Source of the DNA: Plantago major
Lineage: Eukaryota; Streptophyta; Magnoliopsida; Lamiales; Plantaginaceae
Direction of reading: 5' to 3'
Length of the DNA stretch: 64,000 bases
NCBI GenBank assembly: GCA_026545765.1
Contig: CM048842.1
Location: 677,501-741,500 of the forward strand
Shown in pieces: positions 32,285-44,575 of this stretch. Position 1 is the first letter of the stretch. Each line of letters begins with the position of its first letter. The position numbers and the translations under genes are program-made. Under the pieces are notes generated by a model. The model saw nothing but the letters and a program-made list of their open reading frames with translations, had not been told where the DNA came from and did not search any database.

Positions 32285-34790
32285 GGTGAGAAAGAATAAC
32301 AATTTTACTCCTAATGTTCATGAAGCACATCTATATGGAAAAATTGCTCTTGCTATTATAATTTTATGCATGTTCACTTTTGATACATGTCTTACGTTCG
32401 GGTTGGGTACCAAAATCTTTGGAAAAAGTATCGTCATGGTCATGTATATTATACTTACTTTAAACTATAGTTAGAGGGTTACCAAACAAATTCGCGTCAA
32501 GTTTCACTATTTCAGTAAGAATATTAAACTTAATTAGATATTTTGGGAAACTTATGATATTAAATTTTGGAATCACAACATAGATTTTCCCCACATTTTT
32601 TGTTACATTCAAGTCTATGTATATGAATTGGAGGTTTTCCAAATTGTTTCTCACAAGCTTTTTAAGTTTTAAAAGAAGTTCCATTCCAATGTAAGGCTCA
32701 CATTTAATTTAATTTAATTGATCAACTATAATGAGTTAAAGTTAGAGTCACGTACCGACACGTTTATTTAAAACCTACAAATGAATAGAAAGACGTTTAT
32801 ACATGATGATCATGACTAAATGAAAATAAAAGCGTGATGGGATGGTAACGTGATTACATGTTGAATTTATATATTGAAATGTTTACATGTAACGATCCTG
32901 ATGCACTAATAATACTTAAGTGCCTATTAGAAACCAGAGATCCAAAATAAATAAATGATATTTTAACAATTGTTTGTCTGCAATTCATCATGTTCGGATC
33001 ACAGATTATTAGAATAGATCTAATTACATGATTACAATATCATTTCAAATCCTTCATTTTGTCTCAAATGCTTCACATGGATTTCGCTTCAACTTCATGT
33101 CCCATACAGTCCGGGCAAAAAAATGATTCTATAAACCGGATCTATTAGATATTGTGGCTGAAAATAAACTGCATTCCTTGAAAGAAGCGTTTAAAATTTG
33201 TTTAAACTCATTTCCCAAGTGGTGTGGGTCATTATGACCTACAAGCTATATAACTTACTCAAAGACCCGATCTATGGAATAATCTCTCGTATTGGAACAC
33301 TTGACACTCCCAATTTGAGGATAAACTAGATGAAAAAATGATTGGTCCGATGGTTAAAAGGAAGAGTAAATATACTCTTTGGGTACAAGTTTCAAACTCT
33401 GAGGGATGGATGTTGCAGGTTGAAGAAAAAATATGATAAAGAGGTAATAGTCGATAAGCTAATAATTACAATTCACCTTTCACCATGACAAAAAGATCAA
33501 CTACTTTTTGAACTTACACTAGTTGGATGACTTTTGCTAGAGAAACGAAATAACCATCACATGTTTAAGTTTAAAACCATCATATATTTAGTTATTTGAG
33601 TATGTTAAAAATAATATATTTGAAAATAAGCATGTGATGTTAGTGTGATAAGGAACTGAGGAATCGATCTATCAAAAGTAATACGAATGCAACAAATCTA
33701 TGGCATGATCATGTACTAGCTAGTCAGAGCAAATCACACAGTAATCTACTCTATAGACAACGAACGGAGTTATAGAAATTGTTTTGAATCTCCATAAAAC
33801 GACTGTAGTGCGTCTTAAGATACAATTCTGTGAAGGTAAAATCTCATCTCCCAACTTCAATGTAATCCTGAAAGAATTGAAGTGACACCATAGTCCATAA
33901 ATATATGTAAGAAGCAAACTGTAGCTACTAAATCTAAGGGGCTAACCCGTGAGAAGTCTAACTCAACTACTAAGTGTCCAATAGTTATTAAAGGGCGAGG
34001 AACCCTAGCTATGATAAGTCAATATAGCATAAATAAAAGATACGCCAAACTAGTATTGCCTAACCGGCCGGTTCCTTCGTGCAATGATTGCGCGCATTCT
34101 TACATGCAACGATGGTTCCATCATATCTCAATCTTTATCTCTAAATAAAACGACCTCTTGTATAAGTTTGTAAGTATCGAATTTAATTTAAATTTATGAA
34201 ATTTGCAGAGATCTATCCATGTTTCAAAATTTAAAATACGATGACTTCATATGAATGATGAGTCCAAAATAGTGTCCCTGAGGTCACATGCAATTATTCT
34301 CACATGATGTGGTCCAAACCATGCTGTGAAGTCTGGTACTTGTCTGATAATGTGGTCTAGTTATCATCAGTCCACTGAGAGTCTTCTTTGCCATATTATT
34401 GGTGCATTTGTTAGCTGTGACGGCGAACCAAATTCTAGCACTCCAGTACCATTTTGTGCATGAATTACACAATCATACAACAAATATATGATCCAAAATT
34501 TAGTTGTCACACTTTGATAAAGTGGCATCAGACCCTTAGGAAGGGTCAAAATCACAATGGAGCTACCAAAGCCACAGAATAAGGGGAGCAAAATGCTACC
34601 CCACTCATGTTCTCTCCACCTCTGAGAGTTCAGTTATGCATGTATAACGATACGATGCAACACAAAAAACGTTTAGTACAAGTGTGGTACAACACTTTAA
34701 AGTATTATGATGCACAACAATATGTTGTAGCATGAAAAAACCGACTACGAGTCACATGACCAGGGGCTTTTCACAATGTTGAAGTACATT
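32285..34790. other. intergenic region, no gene seen
   Basis: AT-rich sequence with only short, unconvincing ORFs on both strands. Confidence 0.45.
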
Positions 34791-34799
34791 GCACAAATG

Positions 34800-35052
34800 T
34801 TAAGATGTACTTCATAAATGCATCAATGTTTATTTTGATTTTTTATAATATTTCATCTGATTACGATTTAATCTTGAACCGTAAATGTAAAATATTCAAT
34901 TAAATTATATAATTAAATTTTTTGAAGTAAAGTTTCATTATATAATTTAATTGAACATTTTATATTTACGGTTTAAGATCAAATCGTAGTCAAAGTTGAA
35001 AAATATTAACTGCAAAAAGTCAAACTGAAACATTTGGTCTAGTACGAAGTAT
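34800..35052. mobile_element. foldback (palindromic) MITE
   Basis: The arms 34859-34913 and 34934-34989 are near-perfect inverted repeats around AACCGTAAATGTAAAATATTC. The inversion continues more loosely outward to TGTACTTCATAAATG at the left and GTACGAAGTA at the right. The RNA or single strand would form a long hairpin. The TACTTC...GAAGTA ends suggest a Stowaway-type element. Confidence 0.7.
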
Positions 35053-35229
35053 TTACTAACATACTGTACATAACACCCAGGAAATTCAATAAACACTAGG
35101 TACCTAATTGATGGTAGTAAAAACTTAGACTTGGTGTCTAAGGTGCAGATGTTAAAATCTCAGGGCAACTTTTTTTTTTTTTTTTGGGTACTAATACTAA
35201 ATTACTAATACAATTGCAGTAACATGTTC

Positions 35230-37695
35230 TCACAAGCTCTCCTCCAGCTCCTCAACAAAAACATGCTGCTCTTCACCATCACTGGTTGGTCTATCGTCTA
35301 CAGCCGAGACATCTCTGGTAGACATCCCTCTTCCGGATATAGGAATAGACGACATATAACAAGGATCGTTGAGGCATCCCACTTGTTTCATGATCTCAAT
35401 GAATGCATCCTTACTAGCCACATCACCTTCTTGATCGAATACTTGAAGAAAGGATGTCACATTGCTCGGTTTTGGCCTCCAGCTCTTTGCTCCTTCAGCA
35501 GATGCAGCATTCCGCAAGCAAGACATAGCCTCAGAAATCTTCTTATTGTTCATATGATCTTCCGCAAGTATCTCCCAGGTAATTGGATTCGGTTTTCCTC
35601 CCCATTTTGACATTTGTTCGAAAAAAGCTGCTACCTTCACGGAATGTCTGTTTCTAACGTACGAACCCAGTAACAAGTTACCGACCCTAGCATCGTAGAG
35701 GGACGCAACTGAAAGCCATTCAGTATACATCTTCTCTGCACCTTCTACGTCATTCACTCGAACAAGAGCAGCTATTATGGTATGGTACCCCAAATTCAAG
35801 ATGTTAACAAACTTCTCCTTATAAAGGTTCCATATCCGATAGATCTCCTCTTTCTTACCGAGGGTTGCATATATACTAATGAGATAATGGTATGGCATAC
35901 GGTCCCGACCAGTTACTATACTTTCAAGCTTCTTCAAACAATCATCAGCCTTTTCGAATTGCTTGAACTTTGTATACACATTAGCCATTGTGCTGAAGGT
36001 ACTCCAATTGGGGTTGATTAAACGATCCATCTGCATCTGTTCAAACACTTGTTCCATTTTCTCGGGAGATCCATGATATCCGTAGGATGATAACCAAATA
36101 TTATAGGAATATGTATCGAGCCGTATTTTCTTCTCCTTCATTTCGGCGACAAGCGACTCAATCTTGTCATGATCTTTGAGGCTCATATAAAACGACATCA
36201 TCACATTGAATGGAAGTGAATGGGTAGCATAATTTTTGCTTCTCATTTTGTCCATAAGAGATTCTGCTTCTTCTTGCATTTTAGCACGAGCATATGCATT
36301 CAGAAGAGAGCCATATATTCTTTTGTCTTTCAAGGCGTCTGGCAGTTTTAGGAAATACTGTTCTGCACTTGGAATTCCATGTACTTTAGAAATCAAGTCC
36401 AGTTGAATGGCGGTGTCACTTGTGGTTGTTCTGTACCTCTTCGGCATATTATTCATCCACTCATACACCTGCAAAGCATATAACAAATCGATGGATATAA
36501 TCATGCTTTTGGGGTGATGCATTATGAAACTGCACTACTAATTCGGACATTAGTTCTGAAAATCTCAAGCATGATTTCACCATAGAAACAGTAGAAACAA
36601 TGTCCAGTTAGCATCGACATCATAATACCAATACAAAACACAAACTCGAGAAAGTTAACAGAGAATACATACGCTTGAAATGTGATTGCATAATAAACAC
36701 AGACACATATAAAGCAGAGAAATAAGGAAGTTCTCGTGTACTTGTACTCAAAACGTTCTGTTCGGTTTTAACTTCCACGAACAACAGTGCTCAAGCAAAT
36801 GCAAAATTATGTACTATTACTTCCAACATATGGACATCTTCACATGCTCTATCAATTTACCACTTACCTCCATGGCTCCACACTACTTCAGGAACTCAAT
36901 ATTAACAGAATGGTTCTTAACTAAAAATTGCAAGCCTACAATAGGACTGATAATGAATTTGCAGTATGGAAAGCCGAAATGTACTCCGTTTTGTGCTACA
37001 TACAAATATTCTTGAAGTTCCTATCACAGTAACAGCAATTGTTTCTTTCCAAGAGTTCCAATTTAGTTAACTTGGTCACACACATTAGCATTTGTTTCAC
37101 TCCCTTCAAACAGAACATCAACCATATACAACTATGCAAGAACAGAATACTTTACAAAACTTCTACAATAAAAACAAAGTTGCAGACTTGCAGCGAATTC
37201 ATAAACCACACATAAAAGAATTTCATCAAGAACAAGAAGTTCCTCATACTCCAATTGATTTTCAAAAAACAACAAGTTCCTTATCACCAAAAAAGAAAGG
37301 AATTTTACCTCAAGAGCAAGTTTATAGCGCCTGAACTTCCTGAGCTCCTTGACAACTCTACAAAGCTCCCATTTGCTGATAATCTTACCATCCTTCTCCA
37401 GCTCATTGAGCACTGAAGCAGCGTCCCTATCCATCATGGATATTTTCTTGTGTATCTCGTTCCATTTGGGAAAAGGCCTCCTCTCGAAATCAACAGTTCC
37501 ATAGCTGTGAATCTGCGATATCGACGAAAAGGCGATAAAGACAGAATCTTGCTTGTTGGTTTTGGAGAAAAGGGGTTGTTTGTGGCGAAAGATTGAATTT
37601 TGAGAGAATCCAATTGAATAGGAGACTGGGTTTGTGATGGTGGTTTGGTTATGGAAGGTTAGAGGATGTTTAGTGGAGTTGGGTTGGAGCAGCAT
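35230..37695 (-). CDS. P-class pentatricopeptide-repeat protein
   Basis: Two exons, 37695-37309 and 36468-35230 (GAG|GTAAAA ... GCAG|GTGT, phase 0), give 541 residues. Residues 1-60 are Ser/Thr/Asn/Gln-rich and poor in acids, like an organelle transit peptide. From about residue 85 (DRDAASVLNELEKDGK, WELCRVVKELRKFRRYKLAL, EVYEWM) the protein matches the plan of Arabidopsis At1g02150-type PPR proteins. At least seven degenerate PPR helix pairs follow, for example YGSLLNAYARAKMQEEAESL, FNVMMSFYMSLKDHDKIESL, FSTMANVYTKFKQFEKADDC and YHTIIAALVRVNDVEGAEKM. No E or DYW extension, so RNA editing is unlikely; P-class proteins bind organelle RNA for processing or translation. The 840-bp intron shows no coding signal. 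Confidence 0.92.
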
Positions 37696-37867
37696 TGTCT
37701 GTCTGGTTTGTTTGGGGTTTAATTTTAGTTACATCTTACATGGTTTGGATTTTGGAAGTCAAGAAAGAAGTCAATATGGACCGTCAAATGTTTGGGATAA
37801 TGTTGTGATTTCAGAGGATAAGACTTGTTGGTTATTTGTATTTATATCACCAATGGTAGTTTCGAGT

Positions 37868-38010
37868 TAACGCTAAACTCATTCAGTTCAGTTCATATTT
37901 TATATTACAATTCAGTTCAGTTCTCTTAATTATATTTTATACTACAGTTCAGTTCAGTTCCATTCAGTTTAGTTCAGAAAATTGCAGTTGAAGAGAACAG
38001 AGCCTAAGTC
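37868..38010. mobile_element. TTCAG MITE copy
   Basis: It has several CAGTTCAG units, TATATTTTATACTACAG and the right end TTGAAGAGAACAGAGCCTAA. The left end is shortened to AACTCATTCAG. Confidence 0.75.
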
Positions 38011-38319
38011 ACGTTTTACTACATTGTTCAATCAAATTATTACTTCCTCCGTCTCGGGAATAGCTTCTCATTTTACCATTTTTTATGTCAGAACAAAACT
38101 TCGAATTTACTTTTTTAATAACCATTCACCCAACTTTAACATTAAATCTTTACTATTCTAAAATAGAACTACCGGTACACCAATCAATTTAATTTTGACA
38201 AATCGAATTAATTTTGACTCCAAATTTTATGTATAAAAATAAAAAGGAAAAGAAAGAAGGGAATTAACATCATCACCCACTACTCCCACCTATTATAGTC
38301 ACCAAAATTTATATTTTTA

Positions 38320-39320
38320 GGGGAAAATCCATTTTTGATACCTTAAGTTATGATATTTATCGTTTTGGTACCTTAAGTTGTGACCGTCCAATTTTGGTAC
38401 CTTAAGTTGCGTATTCGTTCAATCTTGGTACTCCGTTATTCAAACTTAACGGAACCGTTAAACTTTGACCGAATTAGTAAGAATTAGCATGAATTAGTCG
38501 ATTTTCCGTCAAGTCGGCGCGTGAACTTTTAATACATTTTAATTAAAAAATTATTAATATTCTATTAATAGTAATATTTTTTATTAATATTATTCAATTT
38601 TACATTGATCATGAAACTTTTTTATTAATGTTAGTCGATTTTTCATTGATGAATTAATTTTTTAATTCAAATTTATTAATATTAATTTTATTATATTAGT
38701 CGATTTTCATTGATGATGAATTAACTTTTTTATTAAAATTTATTAATATTTTATTAATATTATTAATTTATTTTATCAATATTAGTCGATTTTTCATTGA
38801 TCATGAATTAACTTTTTTATTAAAATTTATTAATATTTTATTAATATTATTAATTTATTTTATCAATATTAGTCGATTTTCCATTGATCATGATTTAATT
38901 TTTTTAATTAAAATTTATTAATATTAATATATTTTTATTTATATTAGTCGATTTTTCATTGATCATGAATTAATTTTTTATATTAGTCGATTTTCCATTA
39001 ATCATGAATTTTTTTTTTTAAATTTATAATTTTTATTAATATTAGTCGATTTTATTGATCATGAATTATTTTTTAATCAAAATTTATTAATATTTTATTA
39101 GGAGCGCGTTTAATTCACGCACCAACTTGACGGAAAATCGACTAATTCACATTAATTCTTACTAATTCGGTCAAAGTTTAACGGTTCCGTTAAGTTTGAC
39201 TAACGGAGTACCAAGATTGAACGAATACGCAACTTAAGGTACCAAAATTGGACGGTCACAACTTAAGGTACCAAAACGATAAATGTCACAACTTAAGGTA
39301 CCAAAAATGAATTTTTCCCT
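38320..39320. mobile_element. Mutator-like MITE with 9-bp target duplication
   Basis: It is flanked on both sides by ATATTTTTA (38311-38319 and 39321-39329). The arms of about 210 bp (38320-38530 and 39107-39320) are inverted and run from GGGGAAAATCCATTTTTG / AGGGAAAAATTCATTTTTGG inward through CCTTAAGTTG, AACGGAACCGTTAA and AAAATCGACTAATTC. The 9-bp duplication and long arms are Mutator traits. There is no transposase. The middle is an AT-rich tandem array. Confidence 0.88.
38600..39095. repeat. tandem array inside the Mutator-like MITE
   Basis: At least six degenerate units share ATTAGTCGATTTTTCATTG followed by ATGAATTAATTTTTT and AAAATTTATTAATATT; unit length varies from about 50 to 115 bp. 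TAGTCGATTTTCC also occurs in the terminal arms, so the array probably grew from arm sequence. Confidence 0.75.
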
Positions 39321-39837
39321 ATATTTTTATTAATAACTCATATAACATTATAATTGAATTTATAACTAATTATAAGTTAGATATATATTATAATGTTTTT
39401 GTCATGCATAAATAATTTTAATATAAGACATTCATTTATTTAGCACGTGAATTTTTACGTGCACAATTTTACTAGTATACACAAAAGTAAACACACTAAC
39501 TTTATTTTATCCAACTTTCAACTTCAAAAATCAATTTACTATTTTATCAAAAAATAATATATACATTATTTTTTCCACCAAAAAAGTAAATAAAAAGTTA
39601 TGTCCGAAACGGAGGAAGTACTACGTACCAATTATGATGCTTCATTAAAGGACATACTATTAGCTAAGCTATAGTAAGAATTAACATTTGGTTAACAAGT
39701 TTGCGATAATATGATATCATTAATACTTTTTCTTTGTCTAATCAATACTCCCTACCTTAAATAGAAATTTATTTGATTCTTTAAAAAACTTGGTACATGT
39801 AATAGAGATGTTGAAAGAAATATAAGTGCACTCACTC

Positions 39838-39975
39838 TTAGTTAGGCTATGTTCAACTTAAAACTCATTCAGTTCAGTTCAGTTCAGTTCCATTCAGTTC
39901 AGTTCAGTTCTGCTTAGTTATATTTTATACTCTAATTCAGTTCAGTAAATTTCAGTTGAAAATAACAGAGTATTA
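39838..39975. mobile_element. TTCAG MITE copy
   Basis: TTAGGCTATGTTCAACTTAA at the left; TTTCAGTTGAAAATAACAGA at the right; TTCAGTTCAG units between. Confidence 0.75.
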
Positions 39976-40789
39976 CTAAGGATGCTTGACCATGATGTCA
40001 TAAATTACTTAATTAGGATTGTTTGCCACATTAATTAACGCAGGAGTAATGAGTTTTAGCAACACAAGTTGTTTCTTATTCATTAATACTGCAAACTTCA
40101 CAAGAAATGAACTTGCAACACCTTTGCGCAAGGTAGTAACATAAATTTCTTGTGCATATATTCAGATGAAACTATGATTTACACTTCGTTTGAATTTTCA
40201 CATTTTTATATGTGAATATAGTTCCTTATGAATGTCAAATGTGACTTGGAAAATGCTTGTTCTAAATCCTAATATCACTTGGTACTTGGCAGCATAATAG
40301 ATTGTGTCGGGGGTGGCGAGGATGAAATAAGCCGGAGCAACCACCATGACTTTTGTCCTTGGCCAAAAAAAGGTCACTCTTCCTCCTTCTATTCTCCTTG
40401 TTCTCAGCTGCTATTGTTTTGGTATGGTTTAGATGAATTAAATTGTCACTGAGGGGGTTTAACTTCAAGATTAGGAGACTTACTATGCTGCATGTTATAA
40501 TGGTGATTGATATATGAGTATCAACATTTTGCCGTAAAATTTTGTTGTATGTTCTTGTTCAGGCCTTCTATTGTTCTTGTTTTGCTGATTTTTTGTAATG
40601 CCAACTATCGAGGATAAAACTTGCGCTTAGAGACGAATATCACTCAAAATGGTCTAGATATAAATATGTATGTGTTATGATTACAACATAAACATCACTC
40701 TATATGTATTTTTTTTTTTTTTAATCAACCCCAACCATTTTTATAGTTGAGTTCAAAAGATACAAAAGTTGGTTTTTTCTCGAACCAAG

Positions 40790-41660
40790 ATCTAGTACCC
40801 AATGTCTGAGATCAGACTCTCCAAGTCTGGATTGTCAAGCACATTTTGCCCCTTTTCAGTTAGGTAATCCATGCATTCCTTCACCAATGTTGAATCAGCC
40901 TCGAGAAATTTTTGTATGTCAAAAAGACATTGTTTAGTCATTGTGACCTCTTCTTTTCATGATCTCTATCAAGCAACTTTGATATGTCAAAAAGACATTG
41001 TTTAGTTTCCATTCTTCTAACTCTTGAAAAGCAAATTCCACGTGCTTGATTAACTCATCTACATTGTATGCTGCTTTTTTAAGTTGCAGTGATTGTAAAG
41101 CTCTAAACCAACCTAAATCATTAACATTGGTATCCAGCGAGTCGGGTGGCTGACAAAATAGATGAATGTCATCTGAGCTTGCTACCCTTCTAAAATCTGG
41201 ATCATTGTCTGAAATGTGTGTCTTCACATTGTCTTGTTGAATGAGAATGTCTTTACTAAGATGTGCAGGCCATTTTGCTTTAATAACGGGAACAATTTGA
41301 GTAGACGATAAATAATTAAACTTCCATGTGTTTTGTATAACATAAATAAATAACATGTACTAAAAACTGCAAATAAACTTCAATTTTGCTGGTGAAAACT
41401 GGATATAAACTTTTGATATAGAACTTGCATATTTACATCATTCTGATTTATGTATCTAATATAAACATCTGATATAATTTACAAGCATTCTGATTTTTTG
41501 TATAAACTGCACCTAATTGGAACGGCTGCGTCAAATGGAGCAGCAGGAACACCTGGAACATATGGGCCTGGAAGCTTGTTGCAGTTTGCTAACAAGAATT
41601 GCACCAATCTATTTTTATCTTCAAAGGATAGAAAAGTTCTTTTTCTAGTGGAACTCATTT
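40790..41660 (-). pseudogene. mariner-like transposase relic
   Basis: Minus strand. An N-terminal piece at about 41660-41500 (RTFLSFEDKNRLVQFLLANC) is followed, after a gap, by the catalytic C-terminal half at 41356-40934. This contains PVIKAKWPAHLSKDILIQQD (second catalytic Asp), CQPPDSLDTNVNDLGWFRAL (third Asp region) and SLQLKKAAYNVDELIKHV. It matches the plant DD39D mariner plan. The middle, with the first catalytic Asp, is missing. Near the end a 24-bp duplication (TATGTCAAAAAGACATTGTT at 40915 and 40983) breaks the tail. A last piece, LEADSTLVKECMDYLTEKG, lies downstream in another register. Not functional. Confidence 0.78.
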
Positions 41661-41754
41661 TGAAAGCAGGTGTGAGTTTAGGTTGTTGTAAGTTTTTGTG
41701 TATTATGGCTGTTGCTGTATATATTGGATGTATATTTTGATCTGATGATGTAAT

Positions 41755-41781
41755 TTTTTTTTGGGGGGGGGGGGGGGGGGG
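41755..41781. repeat. T-run followed by a run of about 20 G
   Basis: T(n) then G(n) then GAATGG. Such a long G-run is rare in plant DNA. Confidence 0.85.
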
Positions 41782-42620
41782 AATGGTTTTTTAATTTGGG
41801 GGGAATTGAAATTGTAATTTTGGGGGGGAAGTGAAATTGTGATTTGGAGTGAAATGAAGTGATGTACTTGCTGTCAGTGAGTAGAATATGTAATTTGACT
41901 TTTTTATTTTTACCTATTTCCCTCCATATTTAGTTTTTTGGAGGGAGCTGTTAGTATTTAATCAGATGCTAATTACCTCTTTTATTTTTTTTATTTTTGT
42001 ATTATTTTATTCATTTTACTATTTTGCATAAAACTGTGCGCTAACCCTAACGTATGAAGTTCTCTGGGACGGAGGGAGTACTATTTAGTCTGGGATATGG
42101 CATCAATATCCTGAGCACTTGTTTTTTTTTGTCAAAAGATTTGCCAATTGATTTTTCTTCCGGTAGACCGAAGAAAAATGGAATTTCACTCCTTCAAAAG
42201 GGTCGTGATATCTTCAACGAGGGAGTTGTGGGACCACATTGTCTCTGCCGTCTTTTTTATGCAATTTGTAGTATAGTATGAATCTCACTTAACATATTGT
42301 AATATAAAATTTCACTCAAAAAGGTATTCTGACTTTGTACTGAAATGATGAATGAAAGATGAGCAAAAGGATGCAAAATTTCGTGCAACGTTCACTCAAA
42401 GTTTATACCGAATTTTCATGAAGAAATATGGAACTTAACAAAATAATGATTTTTGTTTTTCAGAACTGTAAATGCAGATGAAGTGTTGTAAGTTAGCAAA
42501 CCAAAACTATATTGGTTTGGCCAAAAAAGTGCCTACTGATAGAATTTCATCCCATCTAAAAGGTCGAACTTATAGAGAGTTGTGAAATCTCGTTATTTAT
42601 ATTAACTAGAATGTAAGAAC

Positions 42621-42796
42621 ACTACTTCCATAATACAATTCATTTTTAACCATACATTTTTGGGTCCACGTGTACTTTTCCACTCAATTAATATTTCAAA
42701 CTCATTCTTAACCACATACTTTTGCGGGACCACACATTTTTTTTAAAAATTGTGCAAATCAAAATTGTTTAACTCTTACAGAAACGGAGGGAGTAA
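42621..42796. mobile_element. Stowaway-like MITE
   Basis: Begins ACTACTTCCATAATAC and ends AGAAACGGAGGGAGTA. The interior is AT-rich, with two related halves (CATTTTTAACCATACATTTT / CATTCTTAACCACATACTTT). Confidence 0.5.
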
Positions 42797-43113
42797 TAGA
42801 GAAAGAAACGCCATATGTCGATGTCCAAATGCCACGTGATTATCTGGGGACAAACCCAGCTGGAGGTAAGTCTACCAGTCTAGTCTAAAAATAGTAGAAC
42901 AGTAAGTTTTCAGTACAATTCTCATCAAACACATATAAATGTATTAGAATGTAACCATGAAAAAAATGGTGTATCTAATGCAAACCAAGAGCCATAATAT
43001 GTACTGAAATGTGATTAATCCTTTTTTTTCCCATTCTTGCACAATCTTTGCATCATAATTGTTTATGTGACCCTGTCACATTTGACATTGTTTTCTTGCA
43101 TGTCATGCAACAG

Positions 43114-43226
43114 TTAGAGCCTTTCAGACTGATGTATATGGGTCGTGAAGCGACCGTGGTCGCTGGGTTCTTTTGCAGTGACACTTAGAGCCTTTCAGAC
43201 TGATGTATATGGGTCGTGAAGCGGCC
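43114..43226 (+). repeat. direct repeat, 39 bp, period 73
   Basis: GAGCCTTTCAGACTGATGTA and GGGTCGTGAAGCG occur at 43116-43152 and again at 43189-43225. Confidence 0.8.
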
Positions 43227-43239
43227 CCGTGGTTTCTTT

Positions 43240-43760
43240 TCTTTTTTTTGAGATGTGATGAAGTAAAAAAAATGTCACCCATGAACGATATATTTTTTTT
43301 TTTTTTTTTTATATTATATATATTATAAGTAAGTGACAAAGTCCTGTCTGTCTCTTTTTTTTTTTTTTTTTTTTTTTTATTAAATATAATTGTGAAAAAA
43401 AAAAAAAAAAAAAAAAAAAGATTCAAATTGTTTTTTTGTTTTTCCCCATTTCATTAAAAAAAAATTTTTTTTTTCAAAAAAATTCAAAAATTCAATGAAA
43501 GCGGCGTAGTAAGGTTGGTTCTTTTTTTTTTGATGAAGAGAAAAGAAAAAACATATATGTGTATCATGAATTTTTTTTTTTTTTTTTTATTATTATAATA
43601 ATAGTTTTGACAAATGTCCTCTAGTCTTCATCTCATTTTTTTTTGTTTTTTTTTTCTTTTTATTTTAAGTAGCTAAAAAAAAAAAAAAAACAAAATTGAT
43701 AATGATCTTCCATTTTCCACGTTTCCATTTCTTGTTTTTTTTTTTTTTTTTTTCAAAATT
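43240..43760. repeat. homopolymer-rich low-complexity patch
   Basis: Many T and A runs of 10-27 bases on the same strand (for example 43293-43310, 43357-43379, 43396-43420, 43570-43590, 43675-43690, 43736-43753). No coding signal. Confidence 0.85.
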
Positions 43761-44099
43761 CAAAATTGGTATGAAAGCTAATTGGTTCATCAAGAAAGTA
43801 ATTTATGCCATAAGAAGTGGGGTAAATGCATGGTTACATGTGTTATATGTGGAATTGTACCAACCAGTTACACCATTGAAAAGATAAAAGAGAGACTTGA
43901 AGATGATATCAAATTACCTGAGCTGGCAATTCAAGAATTAATTTTTTGCATCAAATGTGACATTGCAAAGCAGTACTAAAGAGGTTGTTGTTTTCACACT
44001 TTCAAACAATCATACAAATACATAAAAAGATAACAATGTGTTTGAACATCGTGATTGTGTTGTTCAAGTTCAAAGGAGCACAAGGGTAAATGAAAAAGG

Positions 44100-44575
44100 G
44101 GTCGAAGGGGGGCAGGATGTTTATGAGAGACTGGGATTTTATTCCGTGGAACCAAGATCCAACTGGTGAACTTATTAAAAGTCCATTGGTAATATGCGTT
44201 AAAGATGCTTTTATACATCACAAAAATAGAAGAGGGGAGGAGGATGTACAAAGATGTTGAGTACACACGAATGAAGATTTAAATAATCCAAACAAATCCC
44301 TTCATGCGGTTATGGTGGTCGATTGGGGTTCAATCCTGATGGCTCAAAATTTTACATAATCCAAAATAGTTGGTATACGATTGAGGATGTACAAAGATGT
44401 TGAGTACACACGAATGAAGATTTAAATAATTCAAACAAATCCCTTCATGCGGTTATGGTGGTCGATTGGGGTTCAATCCTGATGGCTCAAAATTTTACAT
44501 AATCCAAAATAGTTGGTATACGATTGAGGATTTTTCGGGTAGTGCATGAGAATATGGAGTTCATAGATTAGTAAA
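44100..44575 (+). pseudogene. papain-like cysteine protease fragment
   Basis: Plus-strand translation gives NKSLHAVMVVDWG (near 44295-44335), which has the His-containing signature of C1A proteases. After a one-base frame change it gives GFNPDGSKFYIIQNSW, with the catalytic Asn motif QNSW. The region upstream (DFIPWNQDPTGELIKSPLVI) may belong to the same protein but is not diagnostic. The catalytic-Cys half is absent and the His/Asn part is tandemly duplicated (period 143), so this is a degenerate relic. Confidence 0.6.
44240..44525 (+). repeat. 143-bp tandem duplication
   Basis: 44240-44382 is repeated almost exactly at 44383-44525; both contain GGATGTACAAAGATGTTGAG and GGTATACGATTGAGGA. 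Confidence 0.88.

Larger units (their letters stand above)
38041..39620. mobile_element. Stowaway-like element carrying a nested insertion
   Basis: The left end TACTTCCTCCGTCTCGGGAA and the right end GTCCGAAACGGAGGAAGTA are inverted repeats of about 17 bp beginning and ending in TA. The interior is non-coding. A 1-kb second element with its own target duplication sits inside (38320-39320). Confidence 0.75.
39746..42080 (-). mobile_element. possible mariner element around the transposase relic
   Basis: The right side ends with GAAGTTCTCTGGGACGGAGG followed by GAGTA (to 42079), a standard plant mariner/Stowaway end. A weaker left end, TACTCCCTACCTTAAATAG, is at 39746. If these are partners the element is 2.3 kb and contains a TTCAG MITE and the transposase relic. 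The left end is uncertain. Confidence 0.35.

Noticed and set aside
35224..36021. Plus-strand ORFs across the PPR gene
   Set aside because: Shadows of the 1.2-kb PPR exon.
42054..42281. 75-codon ORF starting in a Stowaway-like end
   Set aside because: It begins inside a transposon terminus and shows no known motif.
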